Notes: generated by a model from the letters alone, not told the origin. Shown: positions 48,813 through 58,674, counted from the stretch's first letter. The stretch: 64,000 nucleotides of DNA from Hyphomicrobium nitrativorans NL23 (GCF_000503895.1 NC_022997.1:1446501-1510500); one strand, 5' to 3'. Translations and numbers: made by a program.

Positions 48813-49709
48813 TTATGAACCTTCGGGCTGACGCAGGCGCTCGGCGAGGCGTTCGATGCCGTCGACGGTGCGGGGGCCGGGAATGAGCCACTCGGCGCGC
48901 GGGACGATCCAGGTGCGGCCTCGGCGCACTGCCGGGAGATCGCGCCATCCGGGGCGGGTCAGGAGATCGTCGAAATCCTCCTTCCGGCCTGCGAATAGCA
49001 CGACATCCGGCGCGGACGCCAGAATGGCTTCCGGCGAGACCTGAGCCAGTGTTCGTAAGGTCGGCAAGGCGAAGTCCGCTCCGGCAATGCGCATCGCGTC
49101 GCCTGTGTATGTGTTGGGCCGCGCGACAAGCATGAGGCCGTTGCCGAGCTGCCCCGTTATCATCACGACGCGCGGGCGCGTGCGGCCAGCGTTCTCTTTC
49201 TGGACGGTGGCGATTCGGACTTCCATCGCGCGTGCGACGGCCTCGCCGTTTTCGGATTGGCTTGCGGCCTTTCCAACGAGGCGCAGGTTGGCGATGACCT
49301 CGGCCATCGTGCGTGAGGTGAGAACAATGACGGGAATGCCGATGCGCCGCATCGGTTCGACGAGCTGGTTGGCGGCTTGGCGGGCTGGGGTGACGATGAC
49401 GAGGTCCGGCCGCTGCGCAACGACGGCATCGACGGAGAAGCCGAGACGCCCGCCGACGTGGGGCTTGGCGACGATCTCGGGCGGATAGCGCGTCATCGCG
49501 TCGATGCCGACGATGCGGTCGGCGAGACCAAGTGCGGCGACGAGCTCGGTGTTCGACGAAAAGACGGTGACAATGCGCTTGGGTGGCGCCGGGATCACGA
49601 CCTTGCGGCCGAGCGCATCGACGATGGAAACGGGCTCGGCGGAGGCTCCGCCGAAAGGGATCGTCGCCGCCACGAGTGCGGCGGCGACGATGTACTTTAC
49701 CAGCGCCAT
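48813..49709 (-). CDS. btuF: periplasmic cobalamin-binding protein (BtuF-like)
   Basis: The 298-residue protein has a signal (KYIVAAALVAATIPFGGASA). The bi-lobed PBP fold has SIVDALGRKVVIPAPPKRIV at the start, a first-lobe GLADRIVGIDAMTRYPPEI and a second-lobe AGADFALPTLRTLAQVSPEA. It delivers ligand to the BtuCD-like pair. ATG 49709 gives a clean signal peptide and overlaps the end of the TonB receptor gene by 13 bp. Confidence 0.88.
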   Translation of the reverse strand: MALVKYIVAAALVAATIPFGGASAEPVSIVDALGRKVVIPAPPKRIVTVFSSNTELVAALGLADRIVGIDAMTRYPPEIVAKPHVGGRLGFSVDAVVAQRPDLVIVTPARQAANQLVEPMRRIGIPVIVLTSRTMAEVIANLRLVGKAASQSENGEAVARAMEVRIATVQKENAGRTRPRVVMITGQLGNGLMLVARPNTYTGDAMRIAGADFALPTLRTLAQVSPEAILASAPDVVLFAGRKEDFDDLLTRPGWRDLPAVRRGRTWIVPRAEWLIPGPRTVDGIERLAERLRQPEGS

Positions 49710-51973
49710 TGCAAGCCGGCGACGAATTCCCGGCCGGGCATGGAGGTGCCGCAGCCGCCGTTTTGAGACGCAGGATTGGCAATGCATGGCTGGGTATCGG
49801 TTGCGATGAAGATGGGATGCTCGTTGACATCGAACAGATTGTTGACGCCGGCGAAGAGCTTCAGTCCTTCGGTCAGCTCGATATCACCGCGGATGTTCCA
49901 GACCCAGAAAGGATCTTTGCGGTGGATGAAGGTGTTTCTCGGTTCGCCGAGCGGGATCAGCAAAGCCTCTTCGGTATCATACCACATCGGTCCGCGCAGG
50001 AGGCCGACGATCTGCAGCGACCAGTCCCGCACGCCCGCGCCCGACTGTCCGAAGCGAGTGCCGATCGAGGTCTCGTACTCGTACATGCGCTGGACTTTAT
50101 CGGTGTTCGCAGTGGCGGGCGCACCCTTGTCGACCATATCGAAGTGGTAATAGCCGTTCGAGAACAGGTTCCAGCGCCAGGTGCTCTGTTCGGTTCCGAT
50201 CAGACGCATGAGGTTTGCGTCGAAGCCGATCTCGATACCCCGCACCTCGATGTCGCCGGGGTTATTGATGTAATCGGATGTCTGCGGCGCGACGCCCGGG
50301 CGCTGGCGCGTGGTGATGCGATCCGAGATGACGTTCTGGAACAGCGCCAAATCGATCGTTCCGAGCCAGCCGGAGATGTTGGCGCCGACCTCGATCTGCT
50401 CGTTGGTCTCGGGGTCGAGGTTGGGATTTCCGAAAGCGCGCGTTCCGTTGAGGTTCGTCGTCGCGGCCGCGAGTTCGGTTGCGGTCGGCGCGCGGAAGCC
50501 GGTTGACGTTCCGGCACGCAGAATGATTCCCTCCGTGATCGCGAGCGTGCCGCCGAACGAATAGGTGAGCGCGTCGTAGTCCTGCGATGTGTTCACCTGA
50601 TCGCGGTAGTGCGGCGTGGGATCGAAGCTCGTCGTGCCGGTTGTGTAGCGCATGCCGCCGCGCAGGCCGAGAACGTCGTTGAAGAACGATTGCGAGTCCT
50701 CGAAATAGAAGCCGTGCACGCGGTCTGTCTGGTTGTTGTCCTGCGGCGGGACTTGTCCGATCGGTGCGCCGCCGAGGCCGACACGCACGCGCTCGGAGCG
50801 AAGCGTGCTCTGCTCCCAATCCCAGCCGAGAAGCAACTCGTGGCCCTCCCACGGACGCACGCGGGGCTGAACGCGCGTGCCGAAGATGTCGAGCTCGCGG
50901 CGGTTGTGGTCGAGCGACGTTCCGGCGGAGCTTGGCGAGGCCCATTTGAAATTGTCGACGTCCTCGACGATGTAGCTCTGCAGGAACCAGTTGAACACGC
51001 CGTCCGACGTGCGGCCGTAATAGCTCGCGTCGGCAGACTTGTTGGAGCGGTCGTCGCGGGCGAAGTGGTTGGCGGCGGAGCCGCGGAAGCCCACGTCATA
51101 GACGCCGTCGGTGCGTGCGTTGAATTCGAGGCGGTGATTGGGATTGATCTGGTAGCCGAGAGAGCCGGTCGCGCCGCGGCGGTCCCAGTCCGTGTTCTCC
51201 ATGTGGCCGCCGCCCTTGCCGCTATGATAGTCGTCGCGCATGCCGCCGGATACGCCTGCGTAGTAGTCGACGCCTCCGGAGGTTCCGCCGTGCTGAACCT
51301 TGCCCTGATACAGGTCCCAGGAGCCGACGCGCCCTTCGACGAGCGTGCCGGGAGCGGAGCGGCCGGTCTTCATGATGATGTTGATGACACCGCCCAAGTT
51401 CTGGCTGCCGTAGACGACGGATGCGGGGCCGCGGACGACCTCGATGCGATCCACGTCCGCAAGCGAGAGCTTGGACAGGTTGGCCGTGCCTGCACGGTGG
51501 CCGTTGATGAGCACGAGCACCTGGCTGCGGAAATCCTTGCCCTGGCCGTCTGTCGCCGCGCCGCGCATGTTGATGGACGTCTGGCCGGGCGTCCATTCGC
51601 TGAAGAAGCCGACGGCGTTTTCCCGCAAGAGTTCGGTGACGGATTGAGAGGTCGAGCGCTCGATGATGCCACGGTCGATGACCTGCACGGTTCCGGCAAC
51701 CTTGCCGCGCGCCTCCGGACGGCCGCCCGGTGTGATGACGAGTTCGTCGGATGCGACGGCGGAGGCGGACGGGCCGCTCTGGCGCTGCGGGTTGCGTGTC
51801 TGCTGCGATCCGGCTTTGCGGGCGGGCGAGGCCGCCTGTTCCACGTCGATGCCCGGGAGAACGATGGTGCTCTCGCCTTCGTCGAGGGAGAGCTCCTGCG
51901 CTCGAAGGCTTTGCGGCAGTGCTGCAACGGAAACCGAGAGCGCCAAAAGCGCGCTCATCCGATAGAGTGTCAT
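49697..51973 (-). CDS. btuB: TonB-dependent receptor, cobalamin-type (BtuB-like)
   Basis: The 758-residue receptor has a signal (ALLALSVSVAALPQSLRA) and a plug domain with GVINIIMKTGR and RIEVVRGPASVVYGSQNLG. The 22-strand barrel contains the TonB receptor box TGFRAPTATELA and PNLDPETNEQIEVGAN, and ends AGLQWRW. A plausible TonB box lies in TIVLPGIDVEQ. It imports cobalamin across the outer membrane. Its ATG overlaps the methyltransferase stop (ATGA), and it is the second gene of the riboswitch operon. Confidence 0.9.
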   Translation of the reverse strand: MTLYRMSALLALSVSVAALPQSLRAQELSLDEGESTIVLPGIDVEQAASPARKAGSQQTRNPQRQSGPSASAVASDELVITPGGRPEARGKVAGTVQVIDRGIIERSTSQSVTELLRENAVGFFSEWTPGQTSINMRGAATDGQGKDFRSQVLVLINGHRAGTANLSKLSLADVDRIEVVRGPASVVYGSQNLGGVINIIMKTGRSAPGTLVEGRVGSWDLYQGKVQHGGTSGGVDYYAGVSGGMRDDYHSGKGGGHMENTDWDRRGATGSLGYQINPNHRLEFNARTDGVYDVGFRGSAANHFARDDRSNKSADASYYGRTSDGVFNWFLQSYIVEDVDNFKWASPSSAGTSLDHNRRELDIFGTRVQPRVRPWEGHELLLGWDWEQSTLRSERVRVGLGGAPIGQVPPQDNNQTDRVHGFYFEDSQSFFNDVLGLRGGMRYTTGTTSFDPTPHYRDQVNTSQDYDALTYSFGGTLAITEGIILRAGTSTGFRAPTATELAAATTNLNGTRAFGNPNLDPETNEQIEVGANISGWLGTIDLALFQNVISDRITTRQRPGVAPQTSDYINNPGDIEVRGIEIGFDANLMRLIGTEQSTWRWNLFSNGYYHFDMVDKGAPATANTDKVQRMYEYETSIGTRFGQSGAGVRDWSLQIVGLLRGPMWYDTEEALLIPLGEPRNTFIHRKDPFWVWNIRGDIELTEGLKLFAGVNNLFDVNEHPIFIATDTQPCIANPASQNGGCGTSMPGREFVAGLQWRW

Positions 51974-52809
51974 TTTTTTAGGTCCCTCCAAACGAGAACG
52001 GCAGATTTTCTGGGAACGTCGAGGCGGAAGCCGCCTCTGACGGGTCGAGCGCGCCGGGTGAGATGCTCGACGAGTTCGGAGCGTCGCGCGTCGGTCGACG
52101 TCCAGGACAAGCGGTCGGCGAGATAGGAGGCGAGGCCCGGCACGTCGGTCGCGATCAGGGAGAAGGTCCAGTCTGCGACGGCGATCGATGCCGGGGCCTC
52201 TTCGGGAGAGAGTTGCGCGAGGACGATGTCGATGCCGGGCGTCTCGTCTTCGCCGTGCCATTCTGCGGGGAGACATCCGGCGAGGCAGAGACCGCGCGGT
52301 CCGTTCTGCGCGGGAACGACCCACACGATGTTGCGGGTCGCCCAGCGGCGGCATGTTTCGAGAAAGCGTTTTGGGGCCGTCAGCGGTGCGGCAATGTTTG
52401 CCGCGAGCACGGTGTCGTGCGTTTCAGGCGCGACGTCGGCGTCTTCCCAACCATGGGGCAGGACGAGCGATGGTCCGAGACGGCTGAGACGCGTGCGCAT
52501 CGCCGTCGAGGGCTCGATGCACGTCCAGCGGCGATCCCGTTCGCGCACCGTTGCGCCGAGTTGCCCGCCTCCGGCCCCGACATCGAGCAGGTCGCCGATT
52601 GTCAGCGCGGACAGGAGCGGGAAAATGCGCGAAACGTAATCGGATGCGCCGATGCCGGTTGCGTACAGCACGAGCGGGTCGATTGCGTGAGGGTCGTGGG
52701 TTTCGATGGACTCGAAAGCGGCGGCCGAAGCCGGCCTATGGCATCCGTCGTGCCATAGGTTATCGAACCCGTATGTGCTTTGCGCACGCACCGTCGCGCC
52801 CCCGAACAA
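51970..52809 (-). CDS. class I SAM-dependent methyltransferase, first gene of the B12 uptake operon
   Basis: The 279-residue protein starts MFGGATVRAQSTYGFDNLWH. The SAM-binding motif I is DLLDVGAGGGQLGATV, with the acidic residue after strand 2 in WTCIEPSTAM and motif IV-like DTVLAANIAAP. The substrate is not evident; small molecules, lipids or a modified corrinoid are all possible. It is translationally coupled to btuB and lies directly behind the riboswitch, so it is expected to be made when B12 is scarce. Confidence 0.8.
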   Translation of the reverse strand: MFGGATVRAQSTYGFDNLWHDGCHRPASAAAFESIETHDPHAIDPLVLYATGIGASDYVSRIFPLLSALTIGDLLDVGAGGGQLGATVRERDRRWTCIEPSTAMRTRLSRLGPSLVLPHGWEDADVAPETHDTVLAANIAAPLTAPKRFLETCRRWATRNIVWVVPAQNGPRGLCLAGCLPAEWHGEDETPGIDIVLAQLSPEEAPASIAVADWTFSLIATDVPGLASYLADRLSWTSTDARRSELVEHLTRRARPVRGGFRLDVPRKSAVLVWRDLKK

Positions 52810-52974
52810 CCGTTCGGAACACCCAGGTCAGTCGCAAAATGCGACGAGCACACAATAGCTATGAAAAAGCGATAGTGCGCGAGCTGCCCCGAGTGTTCCC
52901 CCCAAGTCACATTCGGTCGCTGCTACGCTGCCGCATCAACTGCGCCTCCCGCACGGTTGAAGAGCGACCATGCT

Positions 52975-53160
52975 CAGGCAGGTCTCCTGGCTTGCGGTTA
53001 TAACGCTGCTTCGCGCCTTCCCGGCGGCCTCGATGGCCACCAGTGGCTTCGTGCGAAGCAGCTCACCGCTTACAGTTGCGGGGGCAGCTGCGGATTTGCA
53101 GATTATCGATCTGCGTACCGCATTCCCTACCTACAGCGCATGCGCCGTAGAACCTGAGCA
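52975..53160 (-). promoter_or_regulatory. cobalamin riboswitch
   Basis: Read on the minus strand the segment contains the core GCTGCCCCCGCAACTGTAAG (B12 box region, 53089-53070) and the conserved 3' element AAGCCAGGAGACCTGCC (52993-52977). The upstream AGGTAGGGAATGCGGT corresponds to the P3/J6 GGGAA element. Adenosylcobalamin binding normally shuts off translation or transcription. It precedes the methyltransferase-btuB-btuF-btuC-btuD operon by about 165 bp. The 5' limit is approximate. Confidence 0.93.
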
Positions 53161-53356
53161 GCGACAGGCAAGCCCATCTCTCCGTTTCCTGTCAAGCAAG
53201 TAGGATGCCTCACGGCAGAAATAGGCGTGCATGGAGCAATCCGGCCACAACAGCGGAGTGGGTTCGCGTCGGCAGCAACTCCTTGACTCGCAAGGCCGCA
53301 TTGCGATTGAACGGCGCGTAAGCATCCGCATCCGCGATGCCGGCGCCGGTTGGAAA

Positions 53357-54163
53357 ATGGATCCTCTCGCAGATTGTGCTTTGGCGTTTCCCGAGTTCGC
53401 GTCCGGGGAGATCTGGCTGGTAGGTGCCGGGCCCGGCGATCCGCGCCTGCTTACGCTTTTAGCTGTGCACGCCCTCGGTCAGGCCGACGAGATTTTTTAC
53501 GACGCGCTGCTGGATACGCGCGTCCTTCGCCTTGCGAAGCCGAACGCTATTCTTACGCCTGTGGGCAAGCGGGGTGGGACGGTGTCACCGCATCAGGACG
53601 ACATCAACGACGCGCTGATCGAAAGTGCGCGGCTGGGCCGGCGCATCGTGCGCCTCAAAGGTGGCGATCCGTTCGTCTTCGGCCGTGGAGCCGAGGAAAT
53701 GCGCGCGCTCGTGCAGGCCGGGCGTTCGGTCAGGATCGTGCCTGGTCTTCCATCGGGGCTTGCGGGCCTCGCCCTTGCAGGCATTCCGGCAACGGTTCGT
53801 ACGATCAATCATGCCGTTATCCTTGCGACTGGGCACCGCGTTGTCGACGACGAGACGGCTGCCGAATGGGAGACGCTTGCTCGCACCGGACAGCCGATCA
53901 TCCTTTTCATGGCCATGGCGCGTCTGGCCGAGATCGCGGCGGCGTTTCAGCGTGGCGGATTGGCGGACGATACGCCCGCCGCCATCATCGAGAACGCGAC
54001 GACGGAGCGTGAACGCATCATCGAGACGACGCTTGGCGCCGTGGTTTCGGACGCAGCGGCCCATAGCTTTTCGGCGCCCGCAATTGTCGTGATCGGAAAG
54101 ATCGTGACGATGCGGCAGGATCTGCGCGGCCTTCTGCTCTCCTGGCAGTCGTCGGCAGGATAA
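53357..54163 (+). CDS. cobA: uroporphyrinogen-III C-methyltransferase
   Basis: The 268-residue SUMT starts MDPLADCALAFPEF. The tetrapyrrole methylase motif is EIWLVGAGPGDPRLLTLLAV, with VRLKGGDPFVFGRGAEEM, the SAM-binding G-rich loop VPGLPSGLAGLALAGIPAT and TGHRV. It makes precorrin-2, the entry to cobalamin (and sirohaem). The frame is open 126 bp further upstream, but the extension overlaps the riboswitch promoter region. cobF follows after 16 bp. Confidence 0.93.
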   Translation: MDPLADCALAFPEFASGEIWLVGAGPGDPRLLTLLAVHALGQADEIFYDALLDTRVLRLAKPNAILTPVGKRGGTVSPHQDDINDALIESARLGRRIVRLKGGDPFVFGRGAEEMRALVQAGRSVRIVPGLPSGLAGLALAGIPATVRTINHAVILATGHRVVDDETAAEWETLARTGQPIILFMAMARLAEIAAAFQRGGLADDTPAAIIENATTERERIIETTLGAVVSDAAAHSFSAPAIVVIGKIVTMRQDLRGLLLSWQSSAG

Positions 54164-54179
54164 TGCGCGAGATGATGTC

Positions 54180-54947
54180 ATGAGAAAGTTGCTCGTCATT
54201 GGAATCGGAGCCGGTAGTCCGGAGTACGTGACCGTTCAGGCTATCGACGCCTTGAATAGAGCCCGCGTGTTCTTCGTCTTCGACAAGGGGGAGGCGAAAA
54301 GCGATCTCGTCGCGTTGCGTCAGGAGATCTGCGAGCGGTTTATCGAGAACGACGACTATCGGTTCGTGTCGATCGACGATCCGATGCGAGATCCGCAGCC
54401 GCACGGCTACAAGCGGGGCGTCGAGGCGTGGCACCGCGCGCGCGCCGAGAAACTGGTCGAGCGGATCGTGAGCGAAGTCGCGGATGGCGAATGCGGTGCG
54501 TTTCTCGTTTGGGGCGACCCGAGCCTTTACGACAGCACGCTGCGTCTGATCGATCTCGTGCGCGAGGAGCGCCGCTTTGCGTTCGAGATCGAGGTCATTC
54601 CGGGCATCAGCAGCGTTCAAGCGCTGGCTGCGCGGCATGGGCTGATCCTCAATACCATCGGCGGATCGGTGATGGTGACGACGGGTCGCGAGCTTGCGGA
54701 GCGCGGATGGCCGGAAGCGGCGGACAGCATTGTCGTGATGCTTGACCGTGGCGACGGGTTGAGGGCGGCAGCACGCGAGGATGTCGAAATCTATTGGGGA
54801 GCTTTGCTCGGCACGCCGCGGGAGCGGCTCGTGTCGGGCAAGCTCACGGACGTTATCGACGAGATCGAGCGGATACGCGCCCAGGAGAAGGCCGCGAGCG
54901 GCTGGATCATGGATATTTATCTCCTGCGCCGAAGCCGGCCGGATTGA
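54180..54947 (+). CDS. cobF: precorrin-6A synthase (deacetylating)
   Basis: This 255-residue tetrapyrrole methylase starts MRKLLVIGIGAGSPEYVTVQ, with the CobF-specific FFVFDKGEAKSDLVALRQEI and LVWGDPSLYDSTLRL, and VIPGISSVQALAARHGL for SAM binding. It methylates C-1 of precorrin-5 and releases the acetyl group, a step found only in the aerobic pathway. It ends one base before the convergent cobB stop codon, so the two genes have no space between them. Confidence 0.94.
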   Translation: MRKLLVIGIGAGSPEYVTVQAIDALNRARVFFVFDKGEAKSDLVALRQEICERFIENDDYRFVSIDDPMRDPQPHGYKRGVEAWHRARAEKLVERIVSEVADGECGAFLVWGDPSLYDSTLRLIDLVREERRFAFEIEVIPGISSVQALAARHGLILNTIGGSVMVTTGRELAERGWPEAADSIVVMLDRGDGLRAAAREDVEIYWGALLGTPRERLVSGKLTDVIDEIERIRAQEKAASGWIMDIYLLRRSRPD

Positions 54948-56291
54948 TCAAACGCGGGATGCGGAGAGAAGGTGGAAAAACGAGCCGGTCACGCTTCCGT
55001 TCCGTGAGCCGGCCGTCTGACTTGCCCGAGATCCGTCTTCCATGTCGAGAAGCGGTTTGCCGGTGTCGGCGACGAGTGTCGCGTAGTGGAATTCGTGGCC
55101 GTAGAGCGTGGTGCCCTTGTTTCCAAGCGCGCAGTCATCGAGCAGCGTGGCGCGGCGATAACCGAGGTGGAGCTTGCGTTGCCGGAACGAGGTCTCGGCC
55201 ATGAGCAGGCCACTCATCGCGTGACGCTCGCCGTTCGCATCCTCGATGCCTTGGCCCAGAACCATGTACCCGCCGCATTCGCCATGGATGGGCACGGATT
55301 TCCCGGCAAGGGCTTTCAATCCGCTCATGAAGCGCGATGCGGCTGCGAGTTGACCTGCGTGCAGTTCCGGGTATCCGCCAGGGAGCCAGACGGTGTCGGC
55401 CTCCGAGGGCGGCGCTTCGTCGGCGAGGGGCGAAAACGATATGATCTCCGCGCCTGCGTCGCGCCAGCCTTGCAGGATATGATTGTAGGTGAACGAGAAG
55501 GCCGCATCCTGCGCGATGGCGATGCGTTGACCGGGCGGATTCACGGCGGGGGTGCGCGTCGTGTCCGATGCCTGCGGAATGGCCGCCTCGCTTGCGGCGG
55601 TGACGATGGCATCGAGATCCATCGATACGGCGACGATGTCGGCCAGGTGTGCGATGCGATTTTTATAGTCGGCATGTTCGTCCGCTTGGACGAGGCCCAG
55701 GTGCCGCTCGGGCAGGTGGATCTTGTCCGTGCGGCGCAGCGAGCCAAAGATTGGCAGGTCGATCCGTTCGAAGCCGGGGCGGATCAAAGCTTCATGCCGT
55801 TCACTCGCGACCTGATTGAGGATGACGCCCGCGATACGAACGTCCGGCCGATAGGTGGCGCAGCCGAGCGCGAGGGCGGCTGCGGTTTCCGTCTGCCCGG
55901 AGACGTCGAGAACGAGCACGACGGGCCAGCCGAGCAGGGCCGCGAGATCGGCGGTGGCGCCATTGCCCGACAGGCCACGGCTGGGGCCGGCATCGAACAG
56001 CCCCATGACGCCTTCCGCGATGGAGATGTCGGCGGATGCTGCCGTCCGAGAGACGATGCTCGCGATCAGGTCCTGCGGCATGGCCCAGGTGTCGAGATTG
56101 AAACTCGGCCGCCCTGCCGCGCGTGCATGGTGTCCGGTGTCGATGTAGTCCGGGCCTGTCTTGAACGGCTGAACGACGACGCCTGCTTTACGCAATGCGG
56201 CAAGGAGGCCGAGCGTCACCGTCGTTTTTCCTGAGCCGGAACTCGGCGCGGCGACGACGATGCCGCGGGGACGTTTTGCGATGGACGACAT
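54948..56291 (-). CDS. cobB: cobyrinic/hydrogenobyrinic acid a,c-diamide synthase
   Basis: The 447-residue amidotransferase starts [20 protein letters not shown], with P-loop SSGSGKTTVT and VVVQPFKTGPDYIDTGHH. The glutaminase-like domain contains WLPGGYPELHAGQLAA and the catalytic Cys in PIHGECGGYMVLG, and ends HEFHYA. It amidates the a and c side chains. The frame is open far upstream across cobM but without family content. Its start overlaps the cobM stop at 56291. Confidence 0.94.
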   Translation of the reverse strand: MSSIAKRPRGIVVAAPSSGSGKTTVTLGLLAALRKAGVVVQPFKTGPDYIDTGHHARAAGRPSFNLDTWAMPQDLIASIVSRTAASADISIAEGVMGLFDAGPSRGLSGNGATADLAALLGWPVVLVLDVSGQTETAAALALGCATYRPDVRIAGVILNQVASERHEALIRPGFERIDLPIFGSLRRTDKIHLPERHLGLVQADEHADYKNRIAHLADIVAVSMDLDAIVTAASEAAIPQASDTTRTPAVNPPGQRIAIAQDAAFSFTYNHILQGWRDAGAEIISFSPLADEAPPSEADTVWLPGGYPELHAGQLAAASRFMSGLKALAGKSVPIHGECGGYMVLGQGIEDANGERHAMSGLLMAETSFRQRKLHLGYRRATLLDDCALGNKGTTLYGHEFHYATLVADTGKPLLDMEDGSRASQTAGSRNGSVTGSFFHLLSASRV

Positions 56292-57046
56292 CAGCGCCCC
56301 CGGTATCGCCGCTGATAATCGACGCTGTAGAGCGCGCTCTCGCGGAAATCGCGGCAGGCGAGCGACGGGCCGACGAGGATGAGCGCGGTGCGGTCTATGC
56401 CGCTTTCCTCGACCGCCGCGGCGATGGTGCCGAGCGTTTCGCGGATGATTTCCTGATCCGGCCAACTCGCCTTCGCGACGACGACGGCCGGACAGTCCGC
56501 GCCGTAGAACGGCATAAGCTCTTCGACGACGCGCTTCACGCTCTGGATCGACAGGTGGATTGCAAGCGTCGTGTGCGTGGCGGCAAATGCGGAGAGCGTT
56601 TCCGTGGACGGCATGGCGGACGCGCGGCCGGAGGTGCGGGTCAGCACGAGCGACTGGGCGACTTCCGGCAGCGTGAGCTCCTGACCCAGAGCGGCTGCTG
56701 CCGCGGCGAAGGAGGGGACGCCTGGCGTCATGGTGTAGGGAATGCCGAGAGCATCGAGACGGCGGATCTGCTCGCCGGTTGCGCTCCAGATCGAGAGGTC
56801 TCCGGAGTGCAGGCGTGCGATGTCTTGGCCGGCGGCGTGGGCTGTCGCGATTTCCGCGACGATCTCGTCCAGCGAGAGCGGGGCCGTGTCGACGATGCGC
56901 GCGTTCGCAGGGCAGTGCTCCAGCAGCTCTTTCGGAACGAGCGATCCCGCGTAGAGGCAGACCGGGCAGGCGGCGATGAGGTTGCGGCCGCGTACGGTGA
57001 TAAGATCGGGAGCGCCCGGCCCCGCGCCGATGAAATGCACGGTCAT
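56291..57046 (-). CDS. cobM: precorrin-4 C11-methyltransferase
   Basis: The 251-residue tetrapyrrole methylase starts [20 protein letters not shown]. Typical CobM segments are [40 protein letters not shown] and [20 protein letters not shown]. It methylates C-11 of precorrin-4. The start overlaps the stop of cobE (57043-57046), and the stop abuts cobB, all in one coupled operon. Confidence 0.95.
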   Translation of the reverse strand: MTVHFIGAGPGAPDLITVRGRNLIAACPVCLYAGSLVPKELLEHCPANARIVDTAPLSLDEIVAEIATAHAAGQDIARLHSGDLSIWSATGEQIRRLDALGIPYTMTPGVPSFAAAAAALGQELTLPEVAQSLVLTRTSGRASAMPSTETLSAFAATHTTLAIHLSIQSVKRVVEELMPFYGADCPAVVVAKASWPDQEIIRETLGTIAAAVEESGIDRTALILVGPSLACRDFRESALYSVDYQRRYRGR

Positions 57047-57429
57047 CGCAGATCTCCGTCGACGACTGCGAAGGCGCAGGTGGTGGTGGCGTTGAAAACG
57101 CGCGGGCCCAGCAGGCGCGCGTTCGCGCCACCGGCAAGGAGGGCTGCGGCTTCGGCGACGGATGGCGTGCTCTTATGCTTGAGCGCTGCGGGAGAGACCG
57201 TCAAAATGCGGCTCGCGACGCTTTGGAATTCGTCCGTCGTGAATGAGACGAGCGTTACGCCGAGCCGATGCGCGGTCTCGCATATGCCGGGCTCGTTTGC
57301 TTTCGACGTTTCCGTGGCGATCACAGCAATGTCCTCGGTGCGGATGAAGGCGTTGCGCGCGAGGCAAATGGCTGCCTCGATGTCTTCTGTCGCCGTTCCG
57401 CGCCGGCACCCGATGCCGCACACTAGCAT
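57043..57429 (-). CDS. cobE: CobE/CbiG C-terminal-domain protein
   Basis: The 128-residue protein starts [20 protein letters not shown] and contains [15 protein letters not shown] near the C-terminal third, as CobE and the C-terminal domain of CbiG do. Its exact biochemical role in the aerobic pathway is poorly defined. It overlaps cobL by 7 bp and cobM by 4 bp. Confidence 0.9.
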   Translation of the reverse strand: MLVCGIGCRRGTATEDIEAAICLARNAFIRTEDIAVIATETSKANEPGICETAHRLGVTLVSFTTDEFQSVASRILTVSPAALKHKSTPSVAEAAALLAGGANARLLGPRVFNATTTCAFAVVDGDLR

Positions 57430-58661
57430 GGCTTCGTCACCCGCCAGTGGGTCACGGGGCGCGCGGGCGACCAGCCGCGCTCGTTGCCGATCGGGCTCGT
57501 GCGGGCGATGTCGAGCCGGACAAGTTCGCCGCCGAGCGTTTGGTGGAGATCGAGCATGCGTTGCTCCGTCTTGAGCGAGACGGCGTTGGCGACGAGGCGG
57601 CCGCCGGGCTTGAGCGCCGCCCAGGCCGCTTTAAATACACCGGGTTCACCCATGCCGCCGCCGATGAATACGGCATCGGGGCATGGGAGATCGGATAAGG
57701 CCGCGGGCGCGCGGCCTGTAACGATGCGGAGTTCGGGCGTGCCGAGGGCTGCCGCGTTGCGCTCGGCGCGCTGTGCGCGCTCGGTCCGTTCTTCGATCCC
57801 GATGGCGCGCATCGCGGGGTGGCGGAGCAGCCATTCGATGGCAATGGAGCCTGCGCCGAGACCGATGTCCCACAAGAGTTCGCCTGGATGTGGCGCGAGC
57901 GAGGAAAGCGTGACAGCGCGGATCTCGCGCTTGGTCAATTGCCCGTCGTTTTCGAACAGGTCGTCGTCCAGCCCACTTGAGAGCCCAAGCGTGCGTGCGG
58001 CGATGTCGGCAGGGAGTGCGACGGCGACTGTGTTCAAGTCGTCGATGCCGGCGAGGTCGAAGTTGCCGGCAAGGGCCGTCCGAATGCGTTCGCGCGGGCC
58101 GCCGAGCGCTTCGAGCACGGTGAGCGCGGCTGCGCCGAGGCCGCGCGCCGTGAGCAAGGCGGCGAGGCGGGCGGGAGTTTCCCCGTCCCACGAGAGCGCG
58201 AGGATGCGCGCGCCGGGCTGCAAATACCGAACGATGCCTTCGAGCGGGCGGCCGTGCAGCGTGACCAGCGAAATATCCTGCAGTGGCCATCCGAGCCGCG
58301 ACGCCGCGAGACTGAACGCGGACGGCTGCGGAAGGCACAGGATTTCGTCGGCAGGAACGACCTCGACGAGCTGTTTGCCGATGCCGTAGAAGAACGGGTC
58401 GCCGCTGGCGAGCACCACGACGGGACGGCCGCGGTGGGCTGCGATCTTCGGGAACGCATCACCGATGGGGCTGGGCCACGGGAGCTGCTTGCCGCGGATC
58501 GCATCGTGCGCCAAGGTGAGATGGCGCTTGCCGCCCACGATCAGCTCGGCTTCGGTTACAAGCGATCTGGCGGCGTCGGAAAGACCGGCAAGGCCGTCCT
58601 CTCCGATACCGACGAGCGCGAGCCAGCGCCTCTTCGGCTGCTGTTCCCCACTAGCGTTCAT
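57423..58661 (-). CDS. cobL: precorrin-6Y C5,15-methyltransferase (decarboxylating)
   Basis: This is a 412-residue two-domain enzyme. The N-terminal CbiE-like methylase has LALVGIGEDGLAGLSDAARS and VVLASGDPFFYGIG. The C-terminal CbiT-like domain (LLWDIGLGAGSIAIEWLLRH, AVFIGGGMGEPGVFKAAW) methylates C-15 and decarboxylates the acetate side chain. The ATG at 58661 lies only 13 bp from the divergent cobK start. First gene of cobL-cobE-cobM-cobB. Confidence 0.93.
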   Translation of the reverse strand: MNASGEQQPKRRWLALVGIGEDGLAGLSDAARSLVTEAELIVGGKRHLTLAHDAIRGKQLPWPSPIGDAFPKIAAHRGRPVVVLASGDPFFYGIGKQLVEVVPADEILCLPQPSAFSLAASRLGWPLQDISLVTLHGRPLEGIVRYLQPGARILALSWDGETPARLAALLTARGLGAAALTVLEALGGPRERIRTALAGNFDLAGIDDLNTVAVALPADIAARTLGLSSGLDDDLFENDGQLTKREIRAVTLSSLAPHPGELLWDIGLGAGSIAIEWLLRHPAMRAIGIEERTERAQRAERNAAALGTPELRIVTGRAPAALSDLPCPDAVFIGGGMGEPGVFKAAWAALKPGGRLVANAVSLKTEQRMLDLHQTLGGELVRLDIARTSPIGNERGWSPARPVTHWRVTKPC

Positions 58662-58674
58662 GAGGCCATCCTCG

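Noticed and set aside
50609-52126. 505-codon plus-strand frame opposite btuB
   Set aside because: Shadow of the TonB receptor; low-complexity Ala/Val/Arg composition.
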